A stretch of DNA of 35,454 nucleotides, from positions 1-35,454 of the forward strand of contig CANRGN010000019.1 of assembly GCA_947630235.1 (NCBI GenBank), read 5' to 3'. The position numbers were made by a program, and so were the translations under genes. The number at the start of each line of letters is the position of its first letter. Position 1 is the first letter of the stretch. This document shows, in pieces, positions 1 to 9,496 of this stretch. This DNA is from an uncultured Clostridia bacterium. Its GTDB lineage: Bacteria > Bacillota > Clostridia > TANB77 > CAG-508. The notes under the pieces are model-generated. The model did no database searches. It was given only the letters and a program-made list of their open reading frames with translations, and was not told the DNA's origin.

Positions 1-20
1 GTTTGTATAGTTCGCATCGG

Positions 21-52
21 CACTGTGGATTTTTCCACAGTGTTTATTTTTT
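21..52 (+). terminator. Rho-independent terminator of an off-window gene
   Basis: A perfect 9-bp stem (CACTGTGGA / TCCACAGTG) with a TTTT loop is followed on the plus strand by a T-rich tail. The minus side has no T-run, so it should end a plus-strand transcript that enters from the left edge. Confidence 0.8.
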
Positions 53-206
53 TACAAATTTATCATTTGCTCTTTTATTTTCTAAAGAAATTTATAAGCA
101 GTAATCGCCTTAGATAGTATTTATTTACCACAAACAATATAACGTAAATTTTACAATATATTTTACATGAGAAAAAGCCTACTTTTGTTCTTTATACAAA
201 TTAATT

Positions 207-2763
207 TTATATTCCTAATACAGATGATAACCAATCTATATCTACTTTACCATCAAAAATTATTTGCTCTTCATTTATTTCATCATTTTCTTGTTTTAAT
301 AATAATTTTAATTTTTCTAATTTCCCTATTCCATTTTTGCTATAAATTATTTTTGAATTCATAGTAAAATTATTTTTTACATAAGCTTTTCTAAAAAATT
401 CTGCGCTTTCTTTATTTTTATCAAAAATTGATGGAACATTAAATACTTTATCATTTGCTAAAAGTAAATATCTTGTATTACATTTTTTGGAAATTGCTTC
501 ACTTAATGATTTAATAAATAAATTTTGACAATGTATATCTGCTTTTGAAAGTGTAATTTCATAATTACCATTTATTTCTTCTATATTTACATTAGCTGAT
601 TTATCCAATAAATTTTTTTCTTTTAAAGCGCAACATATTGCTTTTGAAATATTTTTTAATGCAATTTTATCATATTTTATATTCAAAAATTTTTTTGTTA
701 AAAATCCTACATTTGCTACGGTTATACCTGCTAGAAGAGTTAGAAAAATTGGTGGTTGGAATATTTCTTGAGAGCCTGCATACAAAATTGGTGGAAGCGT
801 TAAATCTAATATTCCGATTGGTAATAAATCTTTATGTTTATAAATCAATTTTTTATTTTTAAGTATTTCATTCTTTTTTACATATACTTTATTATTTGGA
901 GTATAATTTTCTAAAGCTTTTTCCCATCTTTCTGAAATTTGCTCTCTTTTTCTAGCTTCTTCCTTCATTGTTTCATTTATTTTTAAAATATTATCATTTG
1001 AAAAAGAGCCGATTAAGAATTTCAAATCTATTTATATTAGTCATTATTTTATCTTCCTTTAGGGACAAGCCTTCAATAGCTTTAAATCTTTTTTCTATTT
1101 TTTCAAAATCTTTACCTTTAACATATTTTCCACCTAGCTTTTCTAAACAAACTAAATGCCATATATTTGCTTCTTTATTTATATTATTTTTATCTATCCT
1201 TATAGCTCGTCCTCTAATTTGATTTGAGGTTACATAAGTAGATATTGAACTTGCCATAATTAAAGTATTTACAAAAGGTGCATCCCAGCCTTCACCAATT
1301 AAAGCTACTGTTCCTATTAAAACTGATACATCTGTACTTTCAAATAATTCTGTTATTATTTGAACCATTTTTGAATTATTGTTTAATTCTACTTTAGAAA
1401 ATTTAAAATCTAAACCTATTTCATTTATTACAATATTTTCTTCTTTTATTTTATTTTTTAAGCATATCTGTTTAAATATTTCTACTGAATCTGTTGGAAT
1501 AATTACTGTAGTACCAGTTAAAACTATTACTTTTATAGAATCTAATTTTTCAGTTATGTTTTTAAATATTGGAATAACTCCTAATTGATTTATTTCATTT
1601 TCTTCAGAATTAGAATAATCATCTTTTATAAAATCTGTTACAATAACAAGTTTTAATTTTTCTTTTAAACATTTATATTCATGTTCTACAATATTATTTA
1701 TACTTTGTAATTTTCCTATATTCTCACTTAATTCGTTTTCTATTTCTTTATTATATAATAAATTTATATTTCCTTTATCTATAGCTCCTACTTGAGTAAG
1801 AGATTTTTTCAATTCTTTTAAAACATTTTCTATAACTTTAAATTCACTATCATTATTATATAAAAGATATTTAAATAATTTCTCATAATCACTAATATTC
1901 ATTGGAGATGTTTTTTTATTTATTTCATCTATATATTTTTCTATAACTATATTTTTATTCTTCAAAAATTTTATCATTATTAAAAAAATTTCATAATTTG
2001 ATATTATATCATCTATATTGTTTTTATAATCTATAATAAATTTATGTATAGCAATTGCTTTAATTATTGATTCATTATTTTCAAACCATCTAATTATTTT
2101 TATAGCTTCTTTTCTATAATTGTTAATTTTCTGTTCTTGCTCTTTGCTTGGAGCATTAAGATAAATAAAATCTTGATGTGGGCACAAATTTTTTTGTTTT
2201 ACTAATTCAGGAATATTAATTTGAGCATCTATTTCACCACAAAGCTCTATATATTTATCAAAATTTTTTTCATCATCATATGGTGGTGTTGCTGTTAATG
2301 ATATTATTTTTACTTGTTTTAGTTCTTCAAAAATCTGTGAAAGCATTTTCCACCATGCATTTCTTAAATGATGTGCTTCATCTAAAACTATGGTATGAAT
2401 ATCGTTTATTTCAATTATTCTTTTTATTTCATCTTTATCATATTCATATAACGCTTGATATGAAATTACATTATATTTTTTTAGATTTTTTAAATCAGTA
2501 GATATCATTTCCTTATCTATATTAGTAAAATCATTTAACATACGTTCTATCCACTGTTCTCTTATAGCTATTGTTGGTACTAATATTATAGCATTTTGGT
2601 TAAAATCAAAAACAAGTTTTAATGCTAGTATTGTTTTACCTGCTCCTGGCGCTGCAACTATATGAATTTTGTTATCATCAATATATTTATTAATTTCTTC
2701 TAATGCTCTTTTTTGATATTCTCTATATTCATATTTAAATGATATTTTATTATCTTCTTTCAT
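207..2763 (-). CDS. SF2 DEAD/DEAH-box helicase family protein, read through a +1 frameshift
   Basis: Superfamily 2 helicase/ATPase. The N-terminal 589 codons (2763 to 994) hold Walker A APGAGKT (about residues 38-44), the DEAH box (VLDEAHHL), motif III (SLTATP), motif V (GEGWDAP) and motif VI (QIRGRAIR). The zero frame ends LNRLFFK-stop at 994. A second frame continues as GSFSNDNILKINETM and carries a 270-residue C-terminal part with two hydrophobic stretches (LPPILYAG..., PIFLTLLAGITVANVGFL) that could anchor it in the membrane. The downstream frame has only a TTG near its beginning and a TAA just before it, so it is not a convincing separate gene. One +1 shift at the CGG codon (1009-1011) gives a continuous 851-residue protein with whole codons throughout. 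It lies 9 bp after the XpaC-like gene, so the two are probably co-transcribed. Substrate unknown; a defence or nucleic-acid repair role is possible but unproven. Alternative: a frameshifted pseudogene. Confidence 0.75.
1009..1011 (-). other. +1 frameshift site at CGG in the helicase
   Basis: On the minus strand the zero frame reads AAT CGG CTC TTT TTC AAA TGA. Skipping one base at CGG gives AAT (C) GGC TCT TTT TCA AAT, which joins the helicase core to its C-terminal domain. It is the only in-frame CGG I find in this gene; another CGG (near 813) lies across codons ATC GGA. Confidence 0.7.
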
Positions 2764-2772
2764 ATATTCCCC

Positions 2773-3198
2773 TTATTTATTATTTAATTCCTTTAATAAA
2801 ACTTTTATTTCAGCATCCAAATCAATTATTTCAGTTTCAAAAAAACTATTATATTTATTTTCAAAATGTTCATTTAGATTTTTTATTGTTTGTTCAATAT
2901 TACTTAATAATTTTTGAGCATCATCTGTTTTTATATTTTTTTGAATTAAATTATTATATCTATTAATAATCCTTGCAATTGTAGGAATATAAAAATCTCC
3001 ATAAAAACGAAATTGATTTAAATTATTATTGTTATTAAATATTTCTGCATAAATTTTATCTAATATATTTATCATTTTTCTTACATCTTTTTTTATTGTA
3101 CAATTTGAATTTATTTCTTGATAATTTTTCTTAATATCATTTATTGATAATTTTATTTTTGTTAGTTCTTCAATTTCTTCATTTAAATTTTCTTTCAT
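2773..3198 (-). CDS. XpaC-like (5-bromo-4-chloroindolyl phosphate hydrolysis family) protein
   Basis: A 141-residue, soluble, strongly helical protein with no signal peptide or membrane segment. The stretch around residues 65-90 (FYGDFYIPTIARIINRYNNL) and the C-terminal run with EIIDLDAEIKVLLKEL resemble the XpaC family core: a tyrosine-rich helix ending in a D-x-E-I-x-x-L helix. Homology is judged from remembered family features, so it is tentative. XpaC proteins have no firmly known biochemical function. It is the first gene of a two-gene unit with the helicase (gap 9 bp). A weak TATAAT lies upstream at about 3269-3275, with no good -35. It could equally be described as an unknown coiled-coil protein. 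Confidence 0.55.
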   Translation of the reverse strand: MKENLNEEIEELTKIKLSINDIKKNYQEINSNCTIKKDVRKMINILDKIYAEIFNNNNNLNQFRFYGDFYIPTIARIINRYNNLIQKNIKTDDAQKLLSNIEQTIKNLNEHFENKYNSFFETEIIDLDAEIKVLLKELNNK

Positions 3199-3421
3199 AA
3201 ATTTATCCTTATTATATATTTAGGTTTTTTAATATTAGGTAGCCTATAAACCTTTTTAATTTTTTTTATTATACTATAAATTATATTTTTTTGAAAGAAT
3301 TTTGATTTTCTTAATGGTTACATTGGGTTTGTATTTATTCAAAAATATTTTACATAATCATTAAAATTGTTAACTATTTTTGTGGTTTTGTTAATAGTTT
3401 AGAAAAGAAAAATAATATGTA

Positions 3422-3542
3422 TTTTCTTATGTTAGACTTTTATAATATATTGAATAATATATTATAAATTGTTCGTGTACTGATTTTGAGAAAAATTGTG
3501 TGCAATACTTTTTTTAGCATATCGACAGAGAACTTTTCTAGA
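3422..3542. repeat. Single diverged copy of the adhesin-flank repeat
   Basis: It contains TTTTCTTATGTTAGAC, then TTGTTCGTGTACT, then ATTGTGTGCAATACTTTTTT. These match, in the same order, the units of the tandem array at 9068-9445. It sits directly downstream of adhesin paralogue 1, as the array does for paralogue 2. Confidence 0.65.
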
Positions 3543-3546
3543 AAAT

Positions 3547-3581
3547 AAAAAGAAATCTGCATAAATTACAGATTTCTTTTT
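3547..3581 (-). terminator. Terminator of adhesin paralogue 1 (bidirectional)
   Basis: The stem AGAAATCTG (3551-3559) / CAGATTTCT (3569-3577) is extended by A/T pairs and flanked by A and T runs on both sides. It begins 4 bp beyond the stop codon of the adhesin at 3585. Confidence 0.85.
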
Positions 3582-3584
3582 ATT

Positions 3585-6500
3585 TTATTTTCTTCTTTTA
3601 ATTATTTGTATTGTGATACCTGTTATAGTAAATATTGATATTAAGAAATAAAGTTGTAGTAAAGAATTCTTTCCTGTTTCTGGTAGTTCGAAATATGTAA
3701 TTGGTGTTACTTGAAGTAAACCAAAACGATAATCTGTATATGTTTTTTCTGAATCTTTTTTACCTAAAATTATATCATTGTTTTCTTCTAATGATGCTAT
3801 ATAAGTTTGTGGCACTTCGTGATTACTACCTATAGTAAATAATTCTGCATTATATTGCTCAGTTTGCTTAATGGTAATAGGTAATTCAAATTTTAAATTA
3901 TTTAAGTCGTTTATTTGTGGATTTTCCACAGTATATGTTCCTATTGGCAATCCATATTGTTCCATATATTTATCTTTATCTTCATATTTTATTTTTGCTA
4001 ATATTATTAAATTACCATTTTCATCAAGTCTAGATGTTTTTTTATTTTCATCTGGTGTAGTTTCTTGTGGTTCCCCATCTAATATAGTTGGATCACTTGT
4101 TAACGGTGTTTGTTCTGATCCTTCAACAGGAATAGTTGTATCAACATTTTGAGTAAGATCTGTTTCTGAATTTTCATTTGTTATCTCAGTTTCTTTATCT
4201 ATTTCTGGATAATCAGATTTTTTATATTTTGCTGTAAATGTTCCAACTTTTTCTTTATTATCCTCATTTTGACGCATCAAATCGATTGAATATGTTAATT
4301 CTTGATCTCCTATAACTTCTCTTATATCTTTTGTAAGTACTAATTGTAATGTAATTTCACCACTTACTTCTTTTGTTGTATGTGTACCTGATATTAAATC
4401 TTTATCTGTAATTGGTTCACCTACTACTGGTTTATATTCTTTGTTCCATTTGTAAACCTCTTCTTGTACTAAAGTATCATTTAAATCTTTACGTGATTTA
4501 TTCTTTAGTTCTTCTATCTCTTTTTGAGAATCTTTTTCAGACTCAGATGGAGCTTCCTCCATAGTTTTTATATCTAAACCTTCAGTTTCTGTTGTTTCTT
4601 TTCCATCAATATTTAAAGGTATAAATTTTACTGTAAAAATTAATTTTCTAGCATTAGTATCTTTTATAATTCCACCTTCAGGATAATAATTTTCTCCTTC
4701 TGGTATTACTTTATATTCTAATATACCAAGTGGATCTTTTTCATGAGCATCTGTTCCTGTTTGTGTAGTTTTTGATGAATTAGGAAGATAATAATATGGT
4801 AAAGTTAAGGTTTTTCCTTTTTTTAGCGTTTCTTTTAAAGTATCTAATGATACTGTATCACTATTTTTTGTAGCATATCTTGAAAGATATTCTAAATAAA
4901 AACTTGTATTAGTATTTGCAATTTTATTATAAGTATCTTGCATTAATTTTTCTGAAAGTTGTTCTTGATTTATAGTTTCACCCATGTAAATAAGTTGTTC
5001 TTCAGAAAATTCATTTTGAGTTGCTGGTACATTTACTGTTACTCTTGGAAAGCCTTTTGAAGGATATTCATCTTTTGTTTCTTCTGTTGATGTATTAGGA
5101 TCTGTACCTGTTACTTCATCTAAAGCTAAAACCTCTGGGATAGTTCCAGAACTTCCTTCTGAACCAGTTTCTGGAGCTGATTCTTCTTTTGTTAAAACTG
5201 CATCTTGTGTTCCAGATGATTTATCTTTATCGCTATCACTATATACCCAGTTCATACTTGCTTCATTTCCATTAGTTAATACTGCATTACCACCTATAAA
5301 ATCATCTTTTGCTTTAATTGTAAATTTTGCATTCCATACTGAAAGACGTTTTGAATCTGGTGTACATCCAGGAATTGTTTGGCCTACCCATTTTAAATAA
5401 TACATTTTTTTATCATTATTGTAATATAAACGCGCATTATGAGCTGATTTTTCTACTTTTGAACTATTTGATAAGTTAACTGTTATATAATTTTTATTTA
5501 CATCATCTTTTTCAATTTTTATTAATTCATTTTCTGATGTACCATTTTGGAAATCACAACCACCATAAATTGTACCATCATTATTTTTTATAGTTATTTT
5601 TCCTTCTGCATTTAGAGTATAAATTTTATTATCTGCTGAAACTAAATCAAAACGAGGATCTATGTAATCTTCTACATTGTAATTGTATAGGTTGTATGTT
5701 ATTCTGTTTAGTATTTCGTCTGTAAAGATTTCTGTTAAAGCGTCTATGCTATCATCTTTTTCTGCAGTAGAATAAAAATAGCTTTCTTTTTCATTTGGAT
5801 CTTCTCTAGTATCTGTTTCTGAATTTCCAACCAGTTTTAATAAAAATTGTTTTGCTTTATAATAATCTGAACTTTCATCTGAACTTACTTCAACACTACC
5901 ACCTGTTAACATTACAGCAAATATTGTATATCCTTGATCTTTTAATTCTTTTGCTATTTTCTTAGATTCTTCCTGTTCCTTTTCTTCAGTTGAATCTTTA
6001 CCATCAGTAAATATAATTAAATATTTATCTGCATTTTCATCAACATCACCACTTAAAAATTGTTCAAAAGCTTTTAAACCTTTAACCGTAGCTGTACCTC
6101 CTGTAAGACCATAGTTATATTGTTCTATTGCTTCATCATCTTCTTTTTGTGAATTTGGAACACTTGGTGTGCCTTCTTTAGTGCCTCCATTACCACGATT
6201 TAATGACATAATATCTTGTGCTTCTATAGGATCATTTGTCCAATCTAAAAGAACTAATTTATCTAAATCATCATCTTCTATTTTATCTGTATTAAATCTA
6301 ACTGCTGAAATTTTACTATTTGGTGAAACCTCATCTAACATTGAAGTAAAGCTTCCTAAAGCATGTTGCAATGCTTCTGTTTTTACATAATTACTATCAT
6401 CTTTGAAATATACAAAAGATGTATTAGCTGTGTCTGGTTTTGTTGATGATGTAAAGAAACAACGTAAATATCCAGATGAATCTATATAAAATTCTATTGG

Positions 6501-8816
6501 TGTACTTTTTTCCGGTTTATAGGTAGATCCAGTATCTATTTCTTTATGTTCAAAATCCACTTCTTCAGAAATTTTATCAGTATATGTTACTTCTTTTTGG
6601 CTTTCATCTACTCCATTTTTGGGAATTCCCCAATATCTTTTACAAGATTGTATTTCTTCATTATAATATTCATTAGTCCATTCAGAATCATAATTTACGT
6701 AGTACCAACCTGGTGTACCACCATTTAGTCCTACAAAATAATTAGAAACAACACCTATACTTTCTTCGCTATTATTATCTAAAAAACATTCGTTGCAAAC
6801 TGTATATTCTTTAGATGATTCTGATTTTATAATTTGTTCTATACTACTAACTTCATCTGAAGTAAGAGCTGCATCGAATACTGCTATATTATCTACATAT
6901 AAATTTGAACCATCATATCCATTATCAAAACCCTTAAATATAATATCATTACCTGATAAATTAATATCAGTTTTTGTTGCTCCAGTATCTATGGTTCCAT
7001 TAAAATAAGAAGTTACTTTTCCATTTTCAAATACTAAAGTTATAATTTGAGCATTTGTATTAGAAAAAACATTATTTATATTCGTAACTGTATTACTTAA
7101 TGATTCATTACCACTATTTTCATATCCTTTAAATCTATTGCTACTATTTCCTCCATTTACAGAGCCTGTTCCACGCCCTTCGCGAAGCGACCTATAATAA
7201 ACATCTTCTGAATTATTGCTCCTTTTTCCTACATATAAAATATCAACATATTTTTGATTATTTATATTATCATCATTTTCTTTCGTTATAGAAAAAGATA
7301 TAGTAAAATTATTACTAGTTGGTTTAGCATCAAGTAAAACTCCTACACCTCCTCCACTTTCTTCTGCTCCAGAATCATTTTTTATGTTAAGTCCTTTACT
7401 ATTATCTAATTTTATTCGTTTATCACTACTCCAATTTGATGGTAAGTCAGCATCTTCAAAAGAAATATTATCATTTGCATTCTCTGTTTTTACTTGTTTT
7501 ACTAAACTAGCAGATTCTCCATTTACACTATTTATTAACCAATCTCTTTCATTAGGATTACTATCATTTCCTCCTCTATTAAACTCATAATATCCAATAA
7601 GCTTATCTTTAACACCTTTTACAGAGCCATCCCAATATCCTAAAGGTACATATTCATTTACTGTATTTCTAGGATCAAATATAAAATATGAATAATCACT
7701 TGCACTTAGTTTTGAATTATCTGTATTATGTGGATTAAGCATTAAATTTATATCATCTTCAGTAAGAAAAATATTATTTAACCAATCTTCGTTAGTAGGA
7801 GTATTCTCTTCAGTATATTTTGTTTTATCTAATGCTTTTTCTTTAAGTTGATTTTTTTCATTTTCATCTAAATCTAAATTATTTATATTTATACGTTTTA
7901 AATCATCAGAAGTAAATCCCATACTTCCAGAAGCATCTAAAACTAAACCTATATCAGCAAGTGGAGCTCCTGAATACCATGCTTCTAAATCTAAGTCAAA
8001 TTTTCTATTATCTCCTTCAACTGCAGAAGCTGTTTTATCTGTGTGTAATCCTTCTAATGTGCTATAAACTTTATTTTTCTCAACATCATTTTGAGTTACA
8101 TTTTCAGGTAAATTGCTTATGTCATAAACAGGTTTATTGTCTTTTTTTACTACATCTCCTGCTGTATGTCCATTACCGCTTGTTTTATATGTATAAACAA
8201 AATCGGTATCTTTCTCATCATTACCTTCCTTATCAGTATTACCAAAAACCGCATCATCTTTTCCGCTACCATAAACAGTTATCTTCTCGTTTGAATAAAA
8301 TATATGTGCTTTTACAAGATGGACATTTTTTTGATATGAAATTACAATATTATTAGTATCTTTTGAATCTAAAGCACTATGTCCTGCTGAAATAGAAATT
8401 CCTGAAAAATGTTCAACTGGATTACCTTCACTATCTTTTATAGTATTTATAGGAAGAGTAATTGTTCCATCTTGACTATTAGTAGAACTTATATAATCTA
8501 CTTTACTAGTTCCTATAGGATTAATATTTTTACTATCTTGATCAACATAATAAAAATCATATCCACTTTTTCCATTTTTAGGTACAATATATCCTTCTAC
8601 AATATCTATATTTTGATCATCTTTTTCTTCTAAATTATTTTGCGCATCTTCATCAGCATGCCAGTGCTTAACAATAAAATGCAGTGCATTATCCCAATTG
8701 GTTTTAGAAGGAGTTCCATATTTTAGAAAATCCATGTCTTGTAAAGCATATACTGGTAAATAAGTAAATAAAATTAAAATTATCAAAAATACTGTTATTA
8801 ACTTATTAACTTTCAT
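3585..8816 (-). CDS. LPXTG-anchored VWA/LamG adhesin, paralogue 1 (probable pilus tip protein)
   Basis: A 1743-residue surface protein. A signal peptide (about 1-24, ending PVYALQ) is followed by a conserved N-terminal region with KHWHA (about 50) and SISAGHSALDS. A VWA domain opens with the MIDAS DASGS (about 293-297), but is split by a LamG/concanavalin-like domain (about 405-662, with ITLVFENGKVTSYFNG and DNIAVFDAALT). A Cys-bearing linker (CNEC, SCKRYWG) follows, then the rest of the VWA fold (SAVRF, GGTAT, LIIFTDGKDS near 930). After that come beta-rich repeats, probably Cna-B-like, and the sorting signal LPETG (1711-1715), a hydrophobic segment and KRRK. This design matches sortase-pilus tip adhesins such as RrgA, where insertions interrupt the VWA domain. 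The only paralogue of three with an uninterrupted frame. RBS GGAGG lies 7 bp before ATG. The ligand is unknown. Confidence 0.9.
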   Translation of the reverse strand: MKVNKLITVFLIILILFTYLPVYALQDMDFLKYGTPSKTNWDNALHFIVKHWHADEDAQNNLEEKDDQNIDIVEGYIVPKNGKSGYDFYYVDQDSKNINPIGTSKVDYISSTNSQDGTITLPINTIKDSEGNPVEHFSGISISAGHSALDSKDTNNIVISYQKNVHLVKAHIFYSNEKITVYGSGKDDAVFGNTDKEGNDEKDTDFVYTYKTSGNGHTAGDVVKKDNKPVYDISNLPENVTQNDVEKNKVYSTLEGLHTDKTASAVEGDNRKFDLDLEAWYSGAPLADIGLVLDASGSMGFTSDDLKRININNLDLDENEKNQLKEKALDKTKYTEENTPTNEDWLNNIFLTEDDINLMLNPHNTDNSKLSASDYSYFIFDPRNTVNEYVPLGYWDGSVKGVKDKLIGYYEFNRGGNDSNPNERDWLINSVNGESASLVKQVKTENANDNISFEDADLPSNWSSDKRIKLDNSKGLNIKNDSGAEESGGGVGVLLDAKPTSNNFTISFSITKENDDNINNQKYVDILYVGKRSNNSEDVYYRSLREGRGTGSVNGGNSSNRFKGYENSGNESLSNTVTNINNVFSNTNAQIITLVFENGKVTSYFNGTIDTGATKTDINLSGNDIIFKGFDNGYDGSNLYVDNIAVFDAALTSDEVSSIEQIIKSESSKEYTVCNECFLDNNSEESIGVVSNYFVGLNGGTPGWYYVNYDSEWTNEYYNEEIQSCKRYWGIPKNGVDESQKEVTYTDKISEEVDFEHKEIDTGSTYKPEKSTPIEFYIDSSGYLRCFFTSSTKPDTANTSFVYFKDDSNYVKTEALQHALGSFTSMLDEVSPNSKISAVRFNTDKIEDDDLDKLVLLDWTNDPIEAQDIMSLNRGNGGTKEGTPSVPNSQKEDDEAIEQYNYGLTGGTATVKGLKAFEQFLSGDVDENADKYLIIFTDGKDSTEEKEQEESKKIAKELKDQGYTIFAVMLTGGSVEVSSDESSDYYKAKQFLLKLVGNSETDTREDPNEKESYFYSTAEKDDSIDALTEIFTDEILNRITYNLYNYNVEDYIDPRFDLVSADNKIYTLNAEGKITIKNNDGTIYGGCDFQNGTSENELIKIEKDDVNKNYITVNLSNSSKVEKSAHNARLYYNNDKKMYYLKWVGQTIPGCTPDSKRLSVWNAKFTIKAKDDFIGGNAVLTNGNEASMNWVYSDSDKDKSSGTQDAVLTKEESAPETGSEGSSGTIPEVLALDEVTGTDPNTSTEETKDEYPSKGFPRVTVNVPATQNEFSEEQLIYMGETINQEQLSEKLMQDTYNKIANTNTSFYLEYLSRYATKNSDTVSLDTLKETLKKGKTLTLPYYYLPNSSKTTQTGTDAHEKDPLGILEYKVIPEGENYYPEGGIIKDTNARKLIFTVKFIPLNIDGKETTETEGLDIKTMEEAPSESEKDSQKEIEELKNKSRKDLNDTLVQEEVYKWNKEYKPVVGEPITDKDLISGTHTTKEVSGEITLQLVLTKDIREVIGDQELTYSIDLMRQNEDNKEKVGTFTAKYKKSDYPEIDKETEITNENSETDLTQNVDTTIPVEGSEQTPLTSDPTILDGEPQETTPDENKKTSRLDENGNLIILAKIKYEDKDKYMEQYGLPIGTYTVENPQINDLNNLKFELPITIKQTEQYNAELFTIGSNHEVPQTYIASLEENNDIILGKKDSEKTYTDYRFGLLQVTPITYFELPETGKNSLLQLYFLISIFTITGITIQIIKRRK

Positions 8817-9067
8817 AGCATTCCTCCGCTTTCAATTATCTTGTTGATTTCTTAACTCAAAGAGAAATTTTCTCAAACAAGCATAAACTTTTGTTTAAGT
8901 AGCTTTTACTTTGCTTATTAATTAATAATATAACTTACTTACAGTATAAATAAAATAAAATTTATATTACAAAAAAAATTGATTCTTAACTTACTACGCA
9001 TATAATATTTTTGTATTTTTATCTTTTTCATTACATTTTATCTAAAAATATAAATTGCTATTTTTTC

Positions 9068-9445
9068 GTTAATTAATAATATTAAATTATAAATATACTT
9101 GCAAATTTTACGTTAATTGTTCATGTGATAATTTTGATAAAATATGTACAACACTTTTTTTTAAGCCTGCAGAAACCTCTCCTAATTAATAACAATATTA
9201 AACATTTTCTTATGTTAAACTGTTAAAACATATTACAAATTCTAATTTAATTGTTCGTACTCCAATTTTAAAAAATTGTGTACAATGCTTTTATTCAGCC
9301 TGCAAAAAACTTTCTTAATTAATAACAATATTATACATTTTCTTATGTTAAACTGTTAAAACATTTTACAAAATCTAATTTAATTGTTCGTACTCCAATT
9401 TAAAAAATTATGTAAAATTTTTATATAGAATGCAAATAATTTTTC
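9068..9445. repeat. Tandem array of a 133-134 bp unit
   Basis: Marker TTGTTC recurs at 9117, 9251 and 9384 (spacing 134 and 133 bp). Each is followed by an A/T stretch, an ACAATGCTTTTATT-like block, CAGCCTGCA, TTAATTAATAACAATATTA and TTTTCTTATGTTAAACTG. Units 9117-9250 and 9251-9383 are nearly complete. A partial unit precedes (from about 9068) and another follows (to about 9445). No coding potential is visible. Confidence 0.8.
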
Positions 9446-9452
9446 TAATGTA

Positions 9453-9491
9453 AAAAAAACATACTTAAAAAATTTTAAGTATGCTTTTTTT
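9453..9491 (-). terminator. Terminator of adhesin paralogue 2 (bidirectional)
   Basis: The inverted repeat CATACTTAAAA (9460-9470) / TTTTAAGTATG (9473-9483) is flanked by an A-run on the left and a T-run on the right. It begins 6 bp beyond the stop codon at 9497. Confidence 0.8.
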
Positions 9492-9496
9492 ATTTA

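Larger units (their letters stand above)
3199..3584. other. Intergenic region with repeat copy and terminator
   Basis: It separates adhesin paralogue 1 (ends 3585) from the XpaC-like gene (starts 3198). It holds the terminator at 3547-3581, one degenerate copy of the 133-bp repeat (3422-3542) and very AT-rich DNA expected to contain the promoter of the helicase unit. I see no gene in it. Confidence 0.6.
8817..9496. other. Intergenic region between paralogues 2 and 1
   Basis: 680 bp without a gene. Next to paralogue 1 it holds its leader, with GGAGG before the ATG and a small palindrome GAGAAA-T-TTTCTC near 8862. The left-to-right remainder contains the tandem repeat array (9068-9445) and the terminator of paralogue 2 (9453-9491). 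I find no clear consensus promoter, although one for paralogue 1 should lie here. Confidence 0.6.

Noticed and set aside
165..206. Terminator after the helicase gene
   Set aside because: Only a 5-bp A/G-C/T stem (AAAAG / CTTTT) is visible, too weak to call.
9068..9445. CRISPR array
   Set aside because: Units are 133-134 bp, nearly identical throughout, with no short-repeat/unique-spacer alternation and no cas genes.
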